Below, one piece after another: positions 44,912 through 52,560 of a stretch of 64,000 nt of DNA. This DNA is from Acidimicrobiaceae bacterium. GTDB taxonomy: Bacteria; Actinomycetota; Acidimicrobiia; Acidimicrobiales; RAAP-2. Each line of letters opens with the position of its first letter. Positions within the stretch are counted from its first letter, which is position 1. The translations under genes were made by a program, and so were the position numbers. The notes beneath the pieces were generated by a model. It searched no databases. It was given only the letters and a program-made list of their open reading frames with translations, and had not been told where the DNA came from. The stretch lies in NCBI GenBank assembly GCA_003153575.1, contig PLZW01000023.1, positions 1 through 64,000 of the forward strand, given 5' to 3'.

Positions 44912-45059
44912 CACCAAGCTCCCATTCTCTACGATTTGCCAACCCCTTCGTTGCACACACCGTAGCGATCGGCAGTGCACGGGCGTGCATCGACCGTAGC
45001 CAACAATCCGGTGCGGATTCAGGGGATCAACGAAACACCGCTGGTGCAAGACTGGGCCG

Positions 45060-45478
45060 GTGACTTGGAGCCAAGCATCACCTGACTTCGAGCCTGATGG
45101 TGGACTCCGTGACATCTACGTCAGAAACGTCGGTCCAGCGGGCGGGAGACCGTCTACCACTGGCTGCTCGACACTTTCCCGCATGTGTTCTTGCGGGATG
45201 GCGTCGAAGTCGAGCCGCCTCCTTCAGTCCAGTTCATCTAGGAAGACCGGAAAATCGCTTCAAGCCTCCTGAGACTCCGAGTCGGCGACCTCCGTGTGAA
45301 CTGCCACTTCTTTCAGTCGGACGACTTGGAACTTGACATTCGGCCCGAAGAGATCAACGAGGAACAATTCCGAGGGGTCCGCCATTTGATGCTGAGCCTC
45401 GGTCGGCTGGCTGGCAGGCAGGTCATTCTGACTTATGAAAACGCCAAAGGACTCCGCCTTCTTGGAATACCGACCTGA
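45060..45478 (+). pseudogene. Gene decayed by a frameshift and an amber stop
   Basis: Three coding pieces line up. Starting at GTG 45060, frame 1 gives FEPDGGLRDIYVRNVGPAG. After about 45140 the sense continues one frame over (RETVYHWLLDTFPHVFLRDG then VEVEPPPSVQFI) to an in-frame TAG at 45239-45241. Past the TAG the same frame goes on (EDRKIASSLLRLRVGDLRV ... QVILTYENAKGLRLLGIPT) to the TGA at 45478. The intact ancestor would be about 138 aa, of unknown family. One indel plus one nonsense mutation show decay rather than a sequencing slip. Confidence 0.65.
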
Positions 45479-45779
45479 CGACGATGCACTGAGGTATCGA
45501 CGGCCGTCATGGCGGTAAGGGGGCAGGCCCGATGGCCGGTCGGTGGCACTCGATCTCCGCCCTGCTCCCGGTGATACGGGCAGGCTTTGGCCTCAAGAGT
45601 CGCCGACTGGATTACCCGAAGTCGCAGGTCAGTCCCTCAAGATGGCCTGGACAGGCCCCCACCGCCCACCACCGATCCCGTCTCGGCGAGCGCTACCGAC
45701 ACGTCGGTGCCGGGCATTTCTCCGGTTTTGCCGTACTGGGAGGCAACCTTTCGAACAGGCAGGGGGGTTGAACTAGGTA
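45479..45779. other. Gap of 301 nt with no supported gene
   Basis: Short plus-strand frames between 45532 and 45776 overlap in three frames and have no ribosome site or recognisable product. The last about 60 nt should hold the promoter of the sigma factor gene at 45780. No ECF-type -35/-10 pair could be confirmed. Confidence 0.5.
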
Positions 45780-46469
45780 ATGGACGGACGTCGGCATCAG
45801 ATCCAGCCCCCGATTGACTTCGACCGCTTCGTCGCCGAGACGGCTGAGACCCTGCTGCGGTCGGCCTACCTGATCACCTGGGACTTCGCAGAGGCGGAGG
45901 ACCTGGTTCAGGAGTGTCTGTTCAAGGTCGCCCGCCGGTGGCCCCGGGTCAAGAAGATGGAGCGGCCCACTGCGTACGCGCGCACGGTGCTCGTCCACCT
46001 TGCGTTGGACGGAGGGAAGCGGCGGAGCCAGCTGCGCTCAGAGCTCGGACCTGCAGCGACCGGGCTCCTCGAGGCGCACCACGACGATGCATCCGTGCGC
46101 ATCCTTGGACGCGTCGAGACGAGTACCGACCTGCTGGGGGTGCTCAGAGAGCTGCCACCGCGGCAACGCGCCGCTCTGGTGCTGCGGTATTTCGACGATC
46201 TGAGCGAAGCGGAGGTCGCCGACGTCATGGGTTGTTCGGTGGGGACGGTGAAGAGCACCACGTCGCGAGCCCTCGGGCGCCTTCGTCGGGAAGTCGAAGG
46301 TACGGGGGTGGCATCCGACATGACGACGGACGGCACACAAGCAAACGGTGCTAACGGTTCGTCGCGGCCAACCGACCTCCGAACGGCCGCGCTCTCACAT
46401 GCCCGGCCAGACGTGGACGCAATCGCACAAGACACGACACAAACAATCGAAGGGAGCACCACACTATGA
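45780..46469 (+). CDS. ECF sigma factor (SigE-like, actinobacterial)
   Basis: A 229-aa sigma-70 family factor. Sigma2 is FVAETAETLLRSAYLITWD with AEDLVQECLFKVARRW; sigma4 is LPPRQRAALVLRYFDDLSE with ADVMGCSVGTVKSTTSRAL. The C-terminal about 50 residues are polar and unstructured. The start ATG 45780 overlaps no gene. Its stop overlaps the ATG of the following membrane protein (ATGA), so the two form a sigma/anti-sigma-like unit. Confidence 0.9.
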   Translation: MDGRRHQIQPPIDFDRFVAETAETLLRSAYLITWDFAEAEDLVQECLFKVARRWPRVKKMERPTAYARTVLVHLALDGGKRRSQLRSELGPAATGLLEAHHDDASVRILGRVETSTDLLGVLRELPPRQRAALVLRYFDDLSEAEVADVMGCSVGTVKSTTSRALGRLRREVEGTGVASDMTTDGTQANGANGSSRPTDLRTAALSHARPDVDAIAQDTTQTIEGSTTL

Positions 46470-47467
46470 AAACGACATTGGAAGAGGAGCTGATCTCCGC
46501 GCTCAGAGATCGCGCGGCAGCGCTGCCGATGGACGCATCGGAGAAACTGCGCTCCGTCGATTACCACCCGCGCCGGCATCGCCGCGCCGCGCCTGCGGCA
46601 CTCGGCGCCACTGCTGTCGGTGCCGCCGCGGCGGGAACCGCCCTGGTGGTCGCTCTCGGTGGAGCCGCTCCCGCTTACGCGGGCTGGAGCGCTGCACCGA
46701 CCGCAGCCTCGCCCTCACCGCCGTCGCAGGCCGGCCAGAGCTGTCTGGGCGCGCTTTCCTCTGACCGGCCGGGCGGCGCCGAGCTCGGCTCCGGGCCCTG
46801 GCAGCCCGTGCTCACCGACGTGCGTGGCCCGTTCACGGTGGCGCTGTACCAGAACAACAGCGCCTACATGGGCTGCTTCACCAGCTCCTCCTTCACGCAG
46901 GTGACCCAGGTGAGCTCGGACGGCGGCACCTCGAACGGCGTGCTCAAGGTCAGCGGCTCCGGCTCCGGCAGCCCCGCGCAGGGCCTGTCGACGGTGACGG
47001 TAGGCGGTACCACCTCTGGCGATCTCCAAAACGTCGTGCAATCGTATCTCTCCACGGCTGACGGCCCGTACACACTCGTCGACGGGCGAGTCGGGTCAGG
47101 GGTGACAGGGGTCACCCTGGTGCTCGATAACGGGCAAGACGTTGTGGCCACCGTGGCCGACGGGTGGCTTCTCGCCTGGTGGCCCAGCGACGCCGCGGCA
47201 ACCTCGTCGCGGGTAACGAACGCGTCCGGGACGACGTCCGAAACTCTCGTCTCATCGACCAAGGGACCGCCAACGCCCCCCGCCCCCGGTTCCTGCACGC
47301 CGACCACGACTCCCGACGGAACCAACGGAGTGGTCCACTGCGCCAGCTCCGGCGGTGTAAGGGTGGGGTCAAGGAACTCTGGCAACAGCGGCAGCGGCCA
47401 GAACGTCACCCGAGCCGGGAACAGCGGGAACACCGGCGGGACCGGAACCGGCCCGACGAAGTCCTGA
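46466..47467 (+). CDS. Membrane protein coupled to the ECF sigma factor, possible anti-sigma
   Basis: A 333-aa protein. A short cytoplasmic N-terminus (LEEELISALRDRAAALPM, with basic HPRRHRRAAP) precedes one transmembrane helix (about 47-70). The rest is extracytoplasmic, Gly/Ser/Thr-rich, and ends in a low-complexity Asn/Ser/Gly tail (NSGNSGSGQNVTRAGNSG). Coupling to the sigma gene by ATGA and the single-helix layout suggest that it senses the envelope and holds the sigma factor. No zinc anti-sigma motif (HxxxCxxC) is visible, so this is inference. Confidence 0.72.
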   Translation: MKTTLEEELISALRDRAAALPMDASEKLRSVDYHPRRHRRAAPAALGATAVGAAAAGTALVVALGGAAPAYAGWSAAPTAASPSPPSQAGQSCLGALSSDRPGGAELGSGPWQPVLTDVRGPFTVALYQNNSAYMGCFTSSSFTQVTQVSSDGGTSNGVLKVSGSGSGSPAQGLSTVTVGGTTSGDLQNVVQSYLSTADGPYTLVDGRVGSGVTGVTLVLDNGQDVVATVADGWLLAWWPSDAAATSSRVTNASGTTSETLVSSTKGPPTPPAPGSCTPTTTPDGTNGVVHCASSGGVRVGSRNSGNSGSGQNVTRAGNSGNTGGTGTGPTKS

Positions 47468-47580
47468 GCCCGCCAGCCTGCGAATCCGCCGTCGCGAGAC
47501 CAATATCAAACCAGAATTGCGGAGGCACCACCCAGCGGGTGAGCCAACATCCCTCGACCGGGCACTCACATAGAACCGCT

Positions 47581-47612
47581 GGTAGGTGGCACCTCGACCG
47601 AAAGATGCTTGC
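47581..47612 (+). repeat. Imperfect direct repeat copy 1 (pairs with 48184-48214)
   Basis: GGTAGGTGGCACCT followed by a block containing AAAGATGCT. It matches the site at 48184-48214 over about 30 nt with few differences. Both copies carry an AGGTG-N-CACCT inverted repeat. They bracket the SnoaL-like gene. Confidence 0.5.
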
Positions 47613-47691
47613 ACGTTGTGGGGCACCTTCAGCAACCCTGATCATCGAAAAGGGCAACTCAAGAACTCTTCGAGTTGGCTTTAGGCTTCGC

Positions 47692-48165
47692 CTACTCGAT
47701 CACGTACTCAACCAGCTGGAGTGGTTCACCTTCGCCAAACACCTGGTCCCATCCACCCCGCGTGACCATGTATTCACGGATCCGCCACACCTTTCCATCG
47801 GGGACCTCGTACACGAAGCAGTAGTCGTTCACATACGATCGACCATTTGGAAGCGTGGCCGATAGTCGGTGCTCGACGACCACCACCTCACCCTCAGCCA
47901 CCACCGTCCGGAAGTCATTCTCGACGTCGCCGAAGAACCGGGCAAAGTTGTACGCCATGAACGTCACGATGGCATCACGATCGAGATTATTCACCCCACG
48001 CGGCGGGCCTGCGTCCTCGGGTCGACCGAGTCCAAGAGCGACCTGTGTTGCATTGCCTGCTGGCGCCGTCCACACCACCTCGTCGTGCAGCAAACCACTG
48101 ATCTCCTCCGCATCCCGAGCGGCATATGCGCCGTACAGCGCCATCACTGTCTGCTTGGAATCCAT
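47692..48165 (-). CDS. SnoaL/NTF2-like protein
   Basis: A 157-aa protein of the NTF2 fold. Marks are MALYGAYAARDAEEISGLL, HDEVVWTAPAG, FMAYNFARFFGDVE and the strand pair VVVEHRLSATLPNGRSY with YCFVYEVPDGKVWRIREY. Such proteins are small-molecule hydrolases, isomerases or carriers; nothing here fixes the reaction. ATG 48165 has an AGAAGGG site. The repeat pair at 47581 and 48184 flanks it, and the AGGTG-N-CACCT site at 48188-48198 sits where an operator would be. Confidence 0.78.
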   Translation of the reverse strand: MDSKQTVMALYGAYAARDAEEISGLLHDEVVWTAPAGNATQVALGLGRPEDAGPPRGVNNLDRDAIVTFMAYNFARFFGDVENDFRTVVAEGEVVVVEHRLSATLPNGRSYVNDYCFVYEVPDGKVWRIREYMVTRGGWDQVFGEGEPLQLVEYVIE

Positions 48166-48183
48166 GTCCGCCGCAACCCTTCT

Positions 48184-48214
48184 TGGTAGGTGTCACCTAA
48201 CGTAAAGATGCTGC
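48184..48214 (+). repeat. Imperfect direct repeat copy 2, with AGGTGTCACCT inverted repeat
   Basis: GGTAGGTGTCACCTAACGT then AAAGATGCT. The inverted repeat AGGTG-T-CACCT lies at 48188-48198, 22 nt upstream of the SnoaL-like start, so it could be an operator. A related CACCT-ACC-AGGTG element is at 49523-49535. Confidence 0.5.
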
Positions 48215-48349
48215 CTCGCAGGTGCTGGCGGAATTCGGACATCGTCAGCCTCGTAGCGCTAGCTCGAACCGAACGGGCAGCAAGTGCGACATCAAGTAGG
48301 CGCGCCCCGTCAAGCCGGCGATCTGGGGCAGGCAACACCTCAATCCCGA

Positions 48350-49324
48350 CTACCAGCCAGTTGCTGCAACGATCAGCCCATTGAGCTGATCAGCAGACAT
48401 GCCTCCGTAATATGGTGCGTCGCCGTAGGCGTACACGGCTCCATTGAATGTGGTCACCCAGTATCCACCGCCATCTGAAGTCGCAAAGATTGCTGAGGTG
48501 GGGTTCGAAAACTCAATCTGGCCAAACGGACTGCCCAGATAGACCGCATCGCCGTAGGAATAGATTTCACCGTCGGAGAAGAGAACCCAGTACCCGTTTC
48601 CGCTCGCCGTGCGGTCCGCTGAGCGGACCACCGTCGCGTACGGGAGGTAGGAGGCAGGTCCTCCATAGTTGGTGGCGTCACCGAAGGCATGCACGTCACC
48701 GGTGTAGCTGACGGCCCAGTAACCATTGCCGCTGCCATCCGTCATCACGACGGCGATACCACCGCCCAAGCAGCCTCCGATACCTGGGCACGATCCCTCA
48801 AACTTCGCGTCCCCGAACGCGAAGACTCCGCCGTCGTTGGCGACCAGGAAGTAACCATGACCGTCGTGGGAAGGAACCATGCCCACAATGGGGGCGTTCA
48901 GGCTGGGGTGCATGGGTGAGTCGTCGGGTGCAATCCCCAGACCGGGAATCGAACCGTAGAAGTTCGCATCCCCAAAGGAGAAGACGCCCCCATCGGACCC
49001 CACTAACCAATAGCCGCGACGATCAGCCGTGGGCGTGATGCCAACGACGGGTGATTGCAGGTGCATGTCGGCCACTGATCCGTAGAACTGAGACGAACCA
49101 AAGGAGAAGACGCCCCCATCGGACCCCACCAGCCAGTACCCGTGCTGTCCCGGTGCAGGCGCTGCGCTTGCCGTCTGGGACCTCATGAGGGTCGTGGCAT
49201 CGATCCCCCTGGTGGACATCGACGGCTGCGCCGAGGCTGGAGTGAACCCCATGACGAACAGCGACGCTGCAACTGAGGCAGCTGCGACCAACACCAGCAT
49301 TCGCCGACACAATGATTCCGCCAC
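48350..49324 (-). CDS. Secreted GYW/FGDA repeat protein
   Basis: A 324-aa exported protein. A signal peptide is clear (MLVLVAAASVAASLFVMGF, ASAQ). The mature protein consists of six degenerate 42-53-aa repeats beginning GYWLVGSDGGVFSFGSSQF, GYWLVGSDGGVFSFGDANF, GYFLVANDGGVFAFGDAKF, GYWAVSYTGDVHAFGDA, GYWVLFSDGEIYSYGDA and GYWVTTFNGAVYAYGDA. They are the same family as the C-terminus of the protein at 9443-13579, but decay towards the C-terminus. GTG 49324 has AAAGGA 7-8 nt upstream. It is probably a propeller-type surface protein; ligand unknown. Confidence 0.82.
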   Translation of the reverse strand: MAESLCRRMLVLVAAASVAASLFVMGFTPASAQPSMSTRGIDATTLMRSQTASAAPAPGQHGYWLVGSDGGVFSFGSSQFYGSVADMHLQSPVVGITPTADRRGYWLVGSDGGVFSFGDANFYGSIPGLGIAPDDSPMHPSLNAPIVGMVPSHDGHGYFLVANDGGVFAFGDAKFEGSCPGIGGCLGGGIAVVMTDGSGNGYWAVSYTGDVHAFGDATNYGGPASYLPYATVVRSADRTASGNGYWVLFSDGEIYSYGDAVYLGSPFGQIEFSNPTSAIFATSDGGGYWVTTFNGAVYAYGDAPYYGGMSADQLNGLIVAATGW

Positions 49325-49525
49325 CGCATGTCCTTTCTACGGGTCCGTTGCCAATGTACGCCCCCTCCGGCTTTGGTCAAGGGTGCCCCGACGTTTCTGG
49401 TTGGTCGGGGGCGGGCTCGTCCTCTGTGCCATATCTTTCCGGCAGGATCGGACTCTCGGAGTGTCCCACCTAGCCGGCGGTCGGGGACGATCAAGCTCCC
49501 GTCCACAAGTGCACCTTTTGGACAC

Positions 49526-49864
49526 CTACCAGGTGACGAGCACCCAGGGATATTCGTCGAAGTCCGCCAGTCCGGGGCGATGCAAGGCCTCCAAGGCCTG
49601 CCGCCTGGCGTCCTCCACTTCGCCATCCACCGAAGAAGGGTCTGGCCGAAAGTCGCTCCACGGGACCTCGGTAGCCAGCCCGGGCGGTGTGGTGCCTTCT
49701 CCGTCGCTCCGCAGGTCAAGGCCGAGAACCTTCTTGCCCTGGTCTGCCAGTGCGTTGATCACAAGCTCGGCATCGTCACGGGGCCACATGACTTCCCTCC
49801 CGCTGTTGGTGAAGCGGGCAGTGGCTTGCAGTTCCGGACTGAGACCCGACAGGTCGTTCGGCAT
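49526..49864 (-). CDS. Hypothetical protein
   Basis: A 112-aa soluble protein from ATG 49864 (MPNDLSGLSPELQ). The visible core is FTNSGREVMWPRDDAELVI and GKKVLGLDLR. The C-terminus has an aromatic end (YPWVLVTW). No family is recognised. The frame stays open to 50251, but that part runs antisense to the ArsR gene. Proteins of this size with a conserved GREVMWPRDDA block could be immunity or regulatory proteins; this is a guess. Confidence 0.6.
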   Translation of the reverse strand: MPNDLSGLSPELQATARFTNSGREVMWPRDDAELVINALADQGKKVLGLDLRSDGEGTTPPGLATEVPWSDFRPDPSSVDGEVEDARRQALEALHRPGLADFDEYPWVLVTW

Positions 49865-50030
49865 CGGGTCAGTATGCCTTGGTGCGGATGAAAGTGGCAG
49901 CAACAGTCTGTGATCGCTTGATTGGGGTATGGCAGAAGTGCCGATCAGCCACAGTCGGAGTGTGACGCTCGCCCGGTGATCGCTGACACCGAACCGAGGC
50001 GATCTGCTCAGGTATTGATTTGTTCTTAGC

Positions 50031-50044
50031 ACATTAGCTAATGT
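50031..50044 (+). promoter_or_regulatory. Perfect 14-bp palindrome ACATTAGCTAATGT, ArsR operator
   Basis: A perfect palindrome 7 nt upstream of ATG 50052. TTGATT at 50015-50020 and TAATGT at 50039-50044 (18-nt spacer) form a plausible promoter whose -10 lies inside the palindrome. ArsR proteins bind such sites, so autorepression is likely. Confidence 0.72.
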
Positions 50045-50051
50045 AGGAAAC

Positions 50052-50393
50052 ATGGATGATGATGCTGGAGTGTTTAAGGCGCTTGCCGACCCCACTCGGC
50101 GACAGATTCTCCAGGACCTACAAGCCGGCGAGCTTGGTGCCGGGGAGATCGCTTCTCGCTTCACGATCAGCGCTCCATCAATCTCCCGACATCTCGGCGT
50201 TTTGAAGTCAGCGGGCCTTATCGTCGAGCGAAGGGAGGCGAATCGGATCATCTACTCCCTCGTAGAGGACCGGCTGGCGCTCTGTGTCGGGCAGTTCCTG
50301 TCAACGGTCTGTCCCGAGCAGGTTGTCCTTCGCCAACGTCGAAAGCGTCGGGTCAATCCAGCTCAGGACAAAGTAAGGACACCACGATCATGA
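50052..50393 (+). CDS. ArsR-family transcriptional regulator
   Basis: A 113-aa winged-helix regulator. The HTH reads FKALADPTRRQILQDLQAG, with EIASRFTISAPSISRHLGV and a wing LIVERREANRIIYSL. No metal-binding Cys pair of the ArsR/SmtB metal sensors is visible, so it probably senses something else or acts as a simple autoregulator. It overlaps the DUF2071 gene by ATGA, which suggests that it regulates that gene. Confidence 0.88.
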   Translation: MDDDAGVFKALADPTRRQILQDLQAGELGAGEIASRFTISAPSISRHLGVLKSAGLIVERREANRIIYSLVEDRLALCVGQFLSTVCPEQVVLRQRRKRRVNPAQDKVRTPRS

Positions 50394-51133
50394 GATCGGT
50401 CGACTGCACCATCGAGAGGCGCTTGCTCATCAACTATCGGATTGACCCCGAGGTGGTCCGTCGTCACATTCCGTCACCGTTTCGGCCGCTCTTGGTCTCC
50501 GGCTGGGCCGTCGGTGGAGTGTGCCTCATCCGCCTGGGAGGACTTCGGCCTGCCCACCTGCCCAGGGCATTGGGGCTGACGACCGAAAACGCTGCTCATC
50601 GGTTCGCCGTCGAGTGGGACGATGACCAAGGCACCCAAGTGGGGGTCTTCATTCCCCGGCGTGATACGAACTCACGCCTTACAGCCCTCGCCGGAGACCG
50701 GCTTTTCCCGGGTCTTCACCATCGTGCAGAGTTTCAGGTCCGGGACGACGGGCCGGAGATTCAAATCGCAGTATCGAGCCACGATGGAACCCTCGACCTA
50801 TCGGCCACGGCACACGAGAATGCAGCCCTCGGGGGTGAGCTCTTCTCATGCCTCGATGATGCGATCGGCTTCTTTCGTGAAGGTTCGCATGGGTACTCGC
50901 CACATGGCGATTTAGGCCAGCTCGCCGGGGTGAGTCTGGAGTGTCCTCGCTGGGATGCTCTGCCTGTTCAGATCGACTCCGTGAGGTCGAGCATGTTCGA
51001 CGACCACGACGCCTTTCCCAAGGGTTCCTGTACCGTCGATTTTGGACTTCTGATGCGGGACCTGCCAGCTCGCTGGGTCAGCGGCGGCGGCCTCAGATCC
51101 AGACGGCTGCTTCAAGCACGCGGGGTGGCTTGA
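50390..51133 (+). CDS. DUF2071 (YqjF-like) protein
   Basis: A 247-aa protein. The N-terminal part matches DUF2071 (IERRLLINYRIDPEVVRRHI followed by PSPFRPLLVSGWAVGGVCLI). Members are often small-molecule or stress-linked proteins of unknown activity. The start is coupled to ArsR by ATGA. A His/Gly-rich segment (HGYSPHGDLGQ) occurs mid-protein and the C-terminus is Arg-rich. No catalytic residues can be named. Confidence 0.78.
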   Translation: MRSVDCTIERRLLINYRIDPEVVRRHIPSPFRPLLVSGWAVGGVCLIRLGGLRPAHLPRALGLTTENAAHRFAVEWDDDQGTQVGVFIPRRDTNSRLTALAGDRLFPGLHHRAEFQVRDDGPEIQIAVSSHDGTLDLSATAHENAALGGELFSCLDDAIGFFREGSHGYSPHGDLGQLAGVSLECPRWDALPVQIDSVRSSMFDDHDAFPKGSCTVDFGLLMRDLPARWVSGGGLRSRRLLQARGVA

Positions 51134-51241
51134 AAGGCGTGAGATAGCCGCGCCGCTCCCGGCGATCGGGGGCAGGTGCTCCCGCTCGGGACTTTCGCCG
51201 ATCGGACTCAAGCCGAGTGGAGGCCCGGTCGATGATCGAAC

Positions 51242-51493
51242 ATGAGTCTGGCTTCGTTGGGCGTTCTCGTCATGGTCTTGGTAGGTGCCTTACTCATGGC
51301 CATCGGCATCTCGCTGATGACGAACTTTCGTGGCTCAACCAAGTGGTGGGTAGAAAGCGTCGCTGAGTCTCGAGGAGCACCTCCGGAGAGGGTGTTCGGA
51401 GGATTCTCTGAGAGGTCGATGCGACTCGTAGTCGGAGGAGCGGCTGTCGTCATCGGCAGTATCTTCTTCGTCACCGCCATTATTCACGTCTGA
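51242..51493 (+). CDS. Small two-helix membrane protein
   Basis: An 83-aa protein from ATG 51242 with two transmembrane helices (LGVLVMVLVGALLMAIGISL and LVVGGAAVVIGSIFFVTAII). A polar loop with KWWVESVAESRG lies between them. No family is recognised; no strong ribosome site is visible. Confidence 0.6.
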   Translation: MSLASLGVLVMVLVGALLMAIGISLMTNFRGSTKWWVESVAESRGAPPERVFGGFSERSMRLVVGGAAVVIGSIFFVTAIIHV

Positions 51494-51672
51494 CGACGCT
51501 TCCCAGCCACAACACTGCGGGGCGTCCTTGGGGGCCGCACTCGTGCCGGATTGTGGTAGTTCGCCCTGGACACGCGTCGGGTCCTCGATAGCGTTCCGAT
51601 AGCCGGTTCGGGGACAGGTGCCCCGGCAATGGCGGGCGCATTTGATGGCACTGGTCGCTACCATCTGCGGGA

Positions 51673-52488
51673 ATGGCGGCCCAATCAACCTCGCGATCGG
51701 CGACACTTGTCGCCCTTGCGAGAACGCACCTGAACTGGATGGGAGTCATAGGCGACCCCTTTGCCGAGCAGATGCTCCGTCCCGGGTGGGCGAAGGCAGC
51801 GTCAATACTCCGAATCCCTGGCCTTGGGCGGTTAGGCACGAACCGCTCTTTCGCCTATCTCGGGGCGCGAACCTGCTTCTACGACCAGTTCGTCACCGAC
51901 GCTCTCGACGAGGGCGTCAAGCAGGTGGTCGTGCTGGGCGCCGGGTACGACAGTCGAGCCTGGAGGTTCGCTCGACCCGGAGTCACCTTCTACGAAGTCG
52001 ACCTCCCAACGACGCAAGCGGACAAGCGAACACGTGCGCCCGAAGGAGGCCCGACCTATGTGCCTGCCGACGTGACCGAGCCGTCCCTCGGTGAGTCACT
52101 CGTGACCGCAGGATTCCAGGCCGGGGAACCGGCAGCTTTCACCGCTGAAGGCCTCACCATGTATCTCACAGAAGAGCAAGTGAAAGGCCTGCTCGGACTC
52201 CTATCGGCGCTGAGTCCCGATGGCCGTCTGGCCGCCAACTTCGGCGTGGGATTCGAGCAGCAGGGCAGCCAGCGTGGGCGAGTCGGTCGAAGGGTTATGG
52301 CGGCAGGGGGAGAGGAACTGCGATTCCGGTTAACGCCGGCCGACGCACCAGGCTTCATGATGAAAACCGGGTGGACTATCAATGAACTGCTGTCTGGCCC
52401 TCAGCTCAGAGACAGGTATCTAGACGGGACCAAGTTGGCCACTGCAAACGTCACTACAAGTGGCTTCGCGATCGCGGCCACCAACTGA
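51673..52488 (+). CDS. SAM-dependent methyltransferase (TIGR00027/LCM-type)
   Basis: A 271-aa class I methyltransferase of the leucine-carboxymethyltransferase-like group found widely in actinobacteria. Motif I is VVVLGAGYDSRAWRF, followed by the acidic VTFYEVDLPTTQADK. The late motif AFTAEGLTMYLTEEQV is typical. Substrates of this group are unknown, usually small acids or polyketide-like acids. It stands alone, 179 nt after the small membrane protein. Confidence 0.85.
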   Translation: MAAQSTSRSATLVALARTHLNWMGVIGDPFAEQMLRPGWAKAASILRIPGLGRLGTNRSFAYLGARTCFYDQFVTDALDEGVKQVVVLGAGYDSRAWRFARPGVTFYEVDLPTTQADKRTRAPEGGPTYVPADVTEPSLGESLVTAGFQAGEPAAFTAEGLTMYLTEEQVKGLLGLLSALSPDGRLAANFGVGFEQQGSQRGRVGRRVMAAGGEELRFRLTPADAPGFMMKTGWTINELLSGPQLRDRYLDGTKLATANVTTSGFAIAATN

Positions 52489-52560
52489 CCATAAGCGCCG
52501 ACCGACTGCGGTCGATGGGCGACCACGAGCAGGTGAATGTATATGAATACCCCAATCCGA

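Noticed and set aside
45532-45776. Three overlapping short plus-strand frames
   Set aside because: No start signals, no recognisable product, mutually overlapping.
47468-47691. Small frames near the dyad repeat
   Set aside because: Both strands give short, unconvincing peptides with no ribosome site.
48184-48214. Integron attC-like site
   Set aside because: The dyads lack the RYYYAAC/GTTRRRY ends and no integrase is seen.
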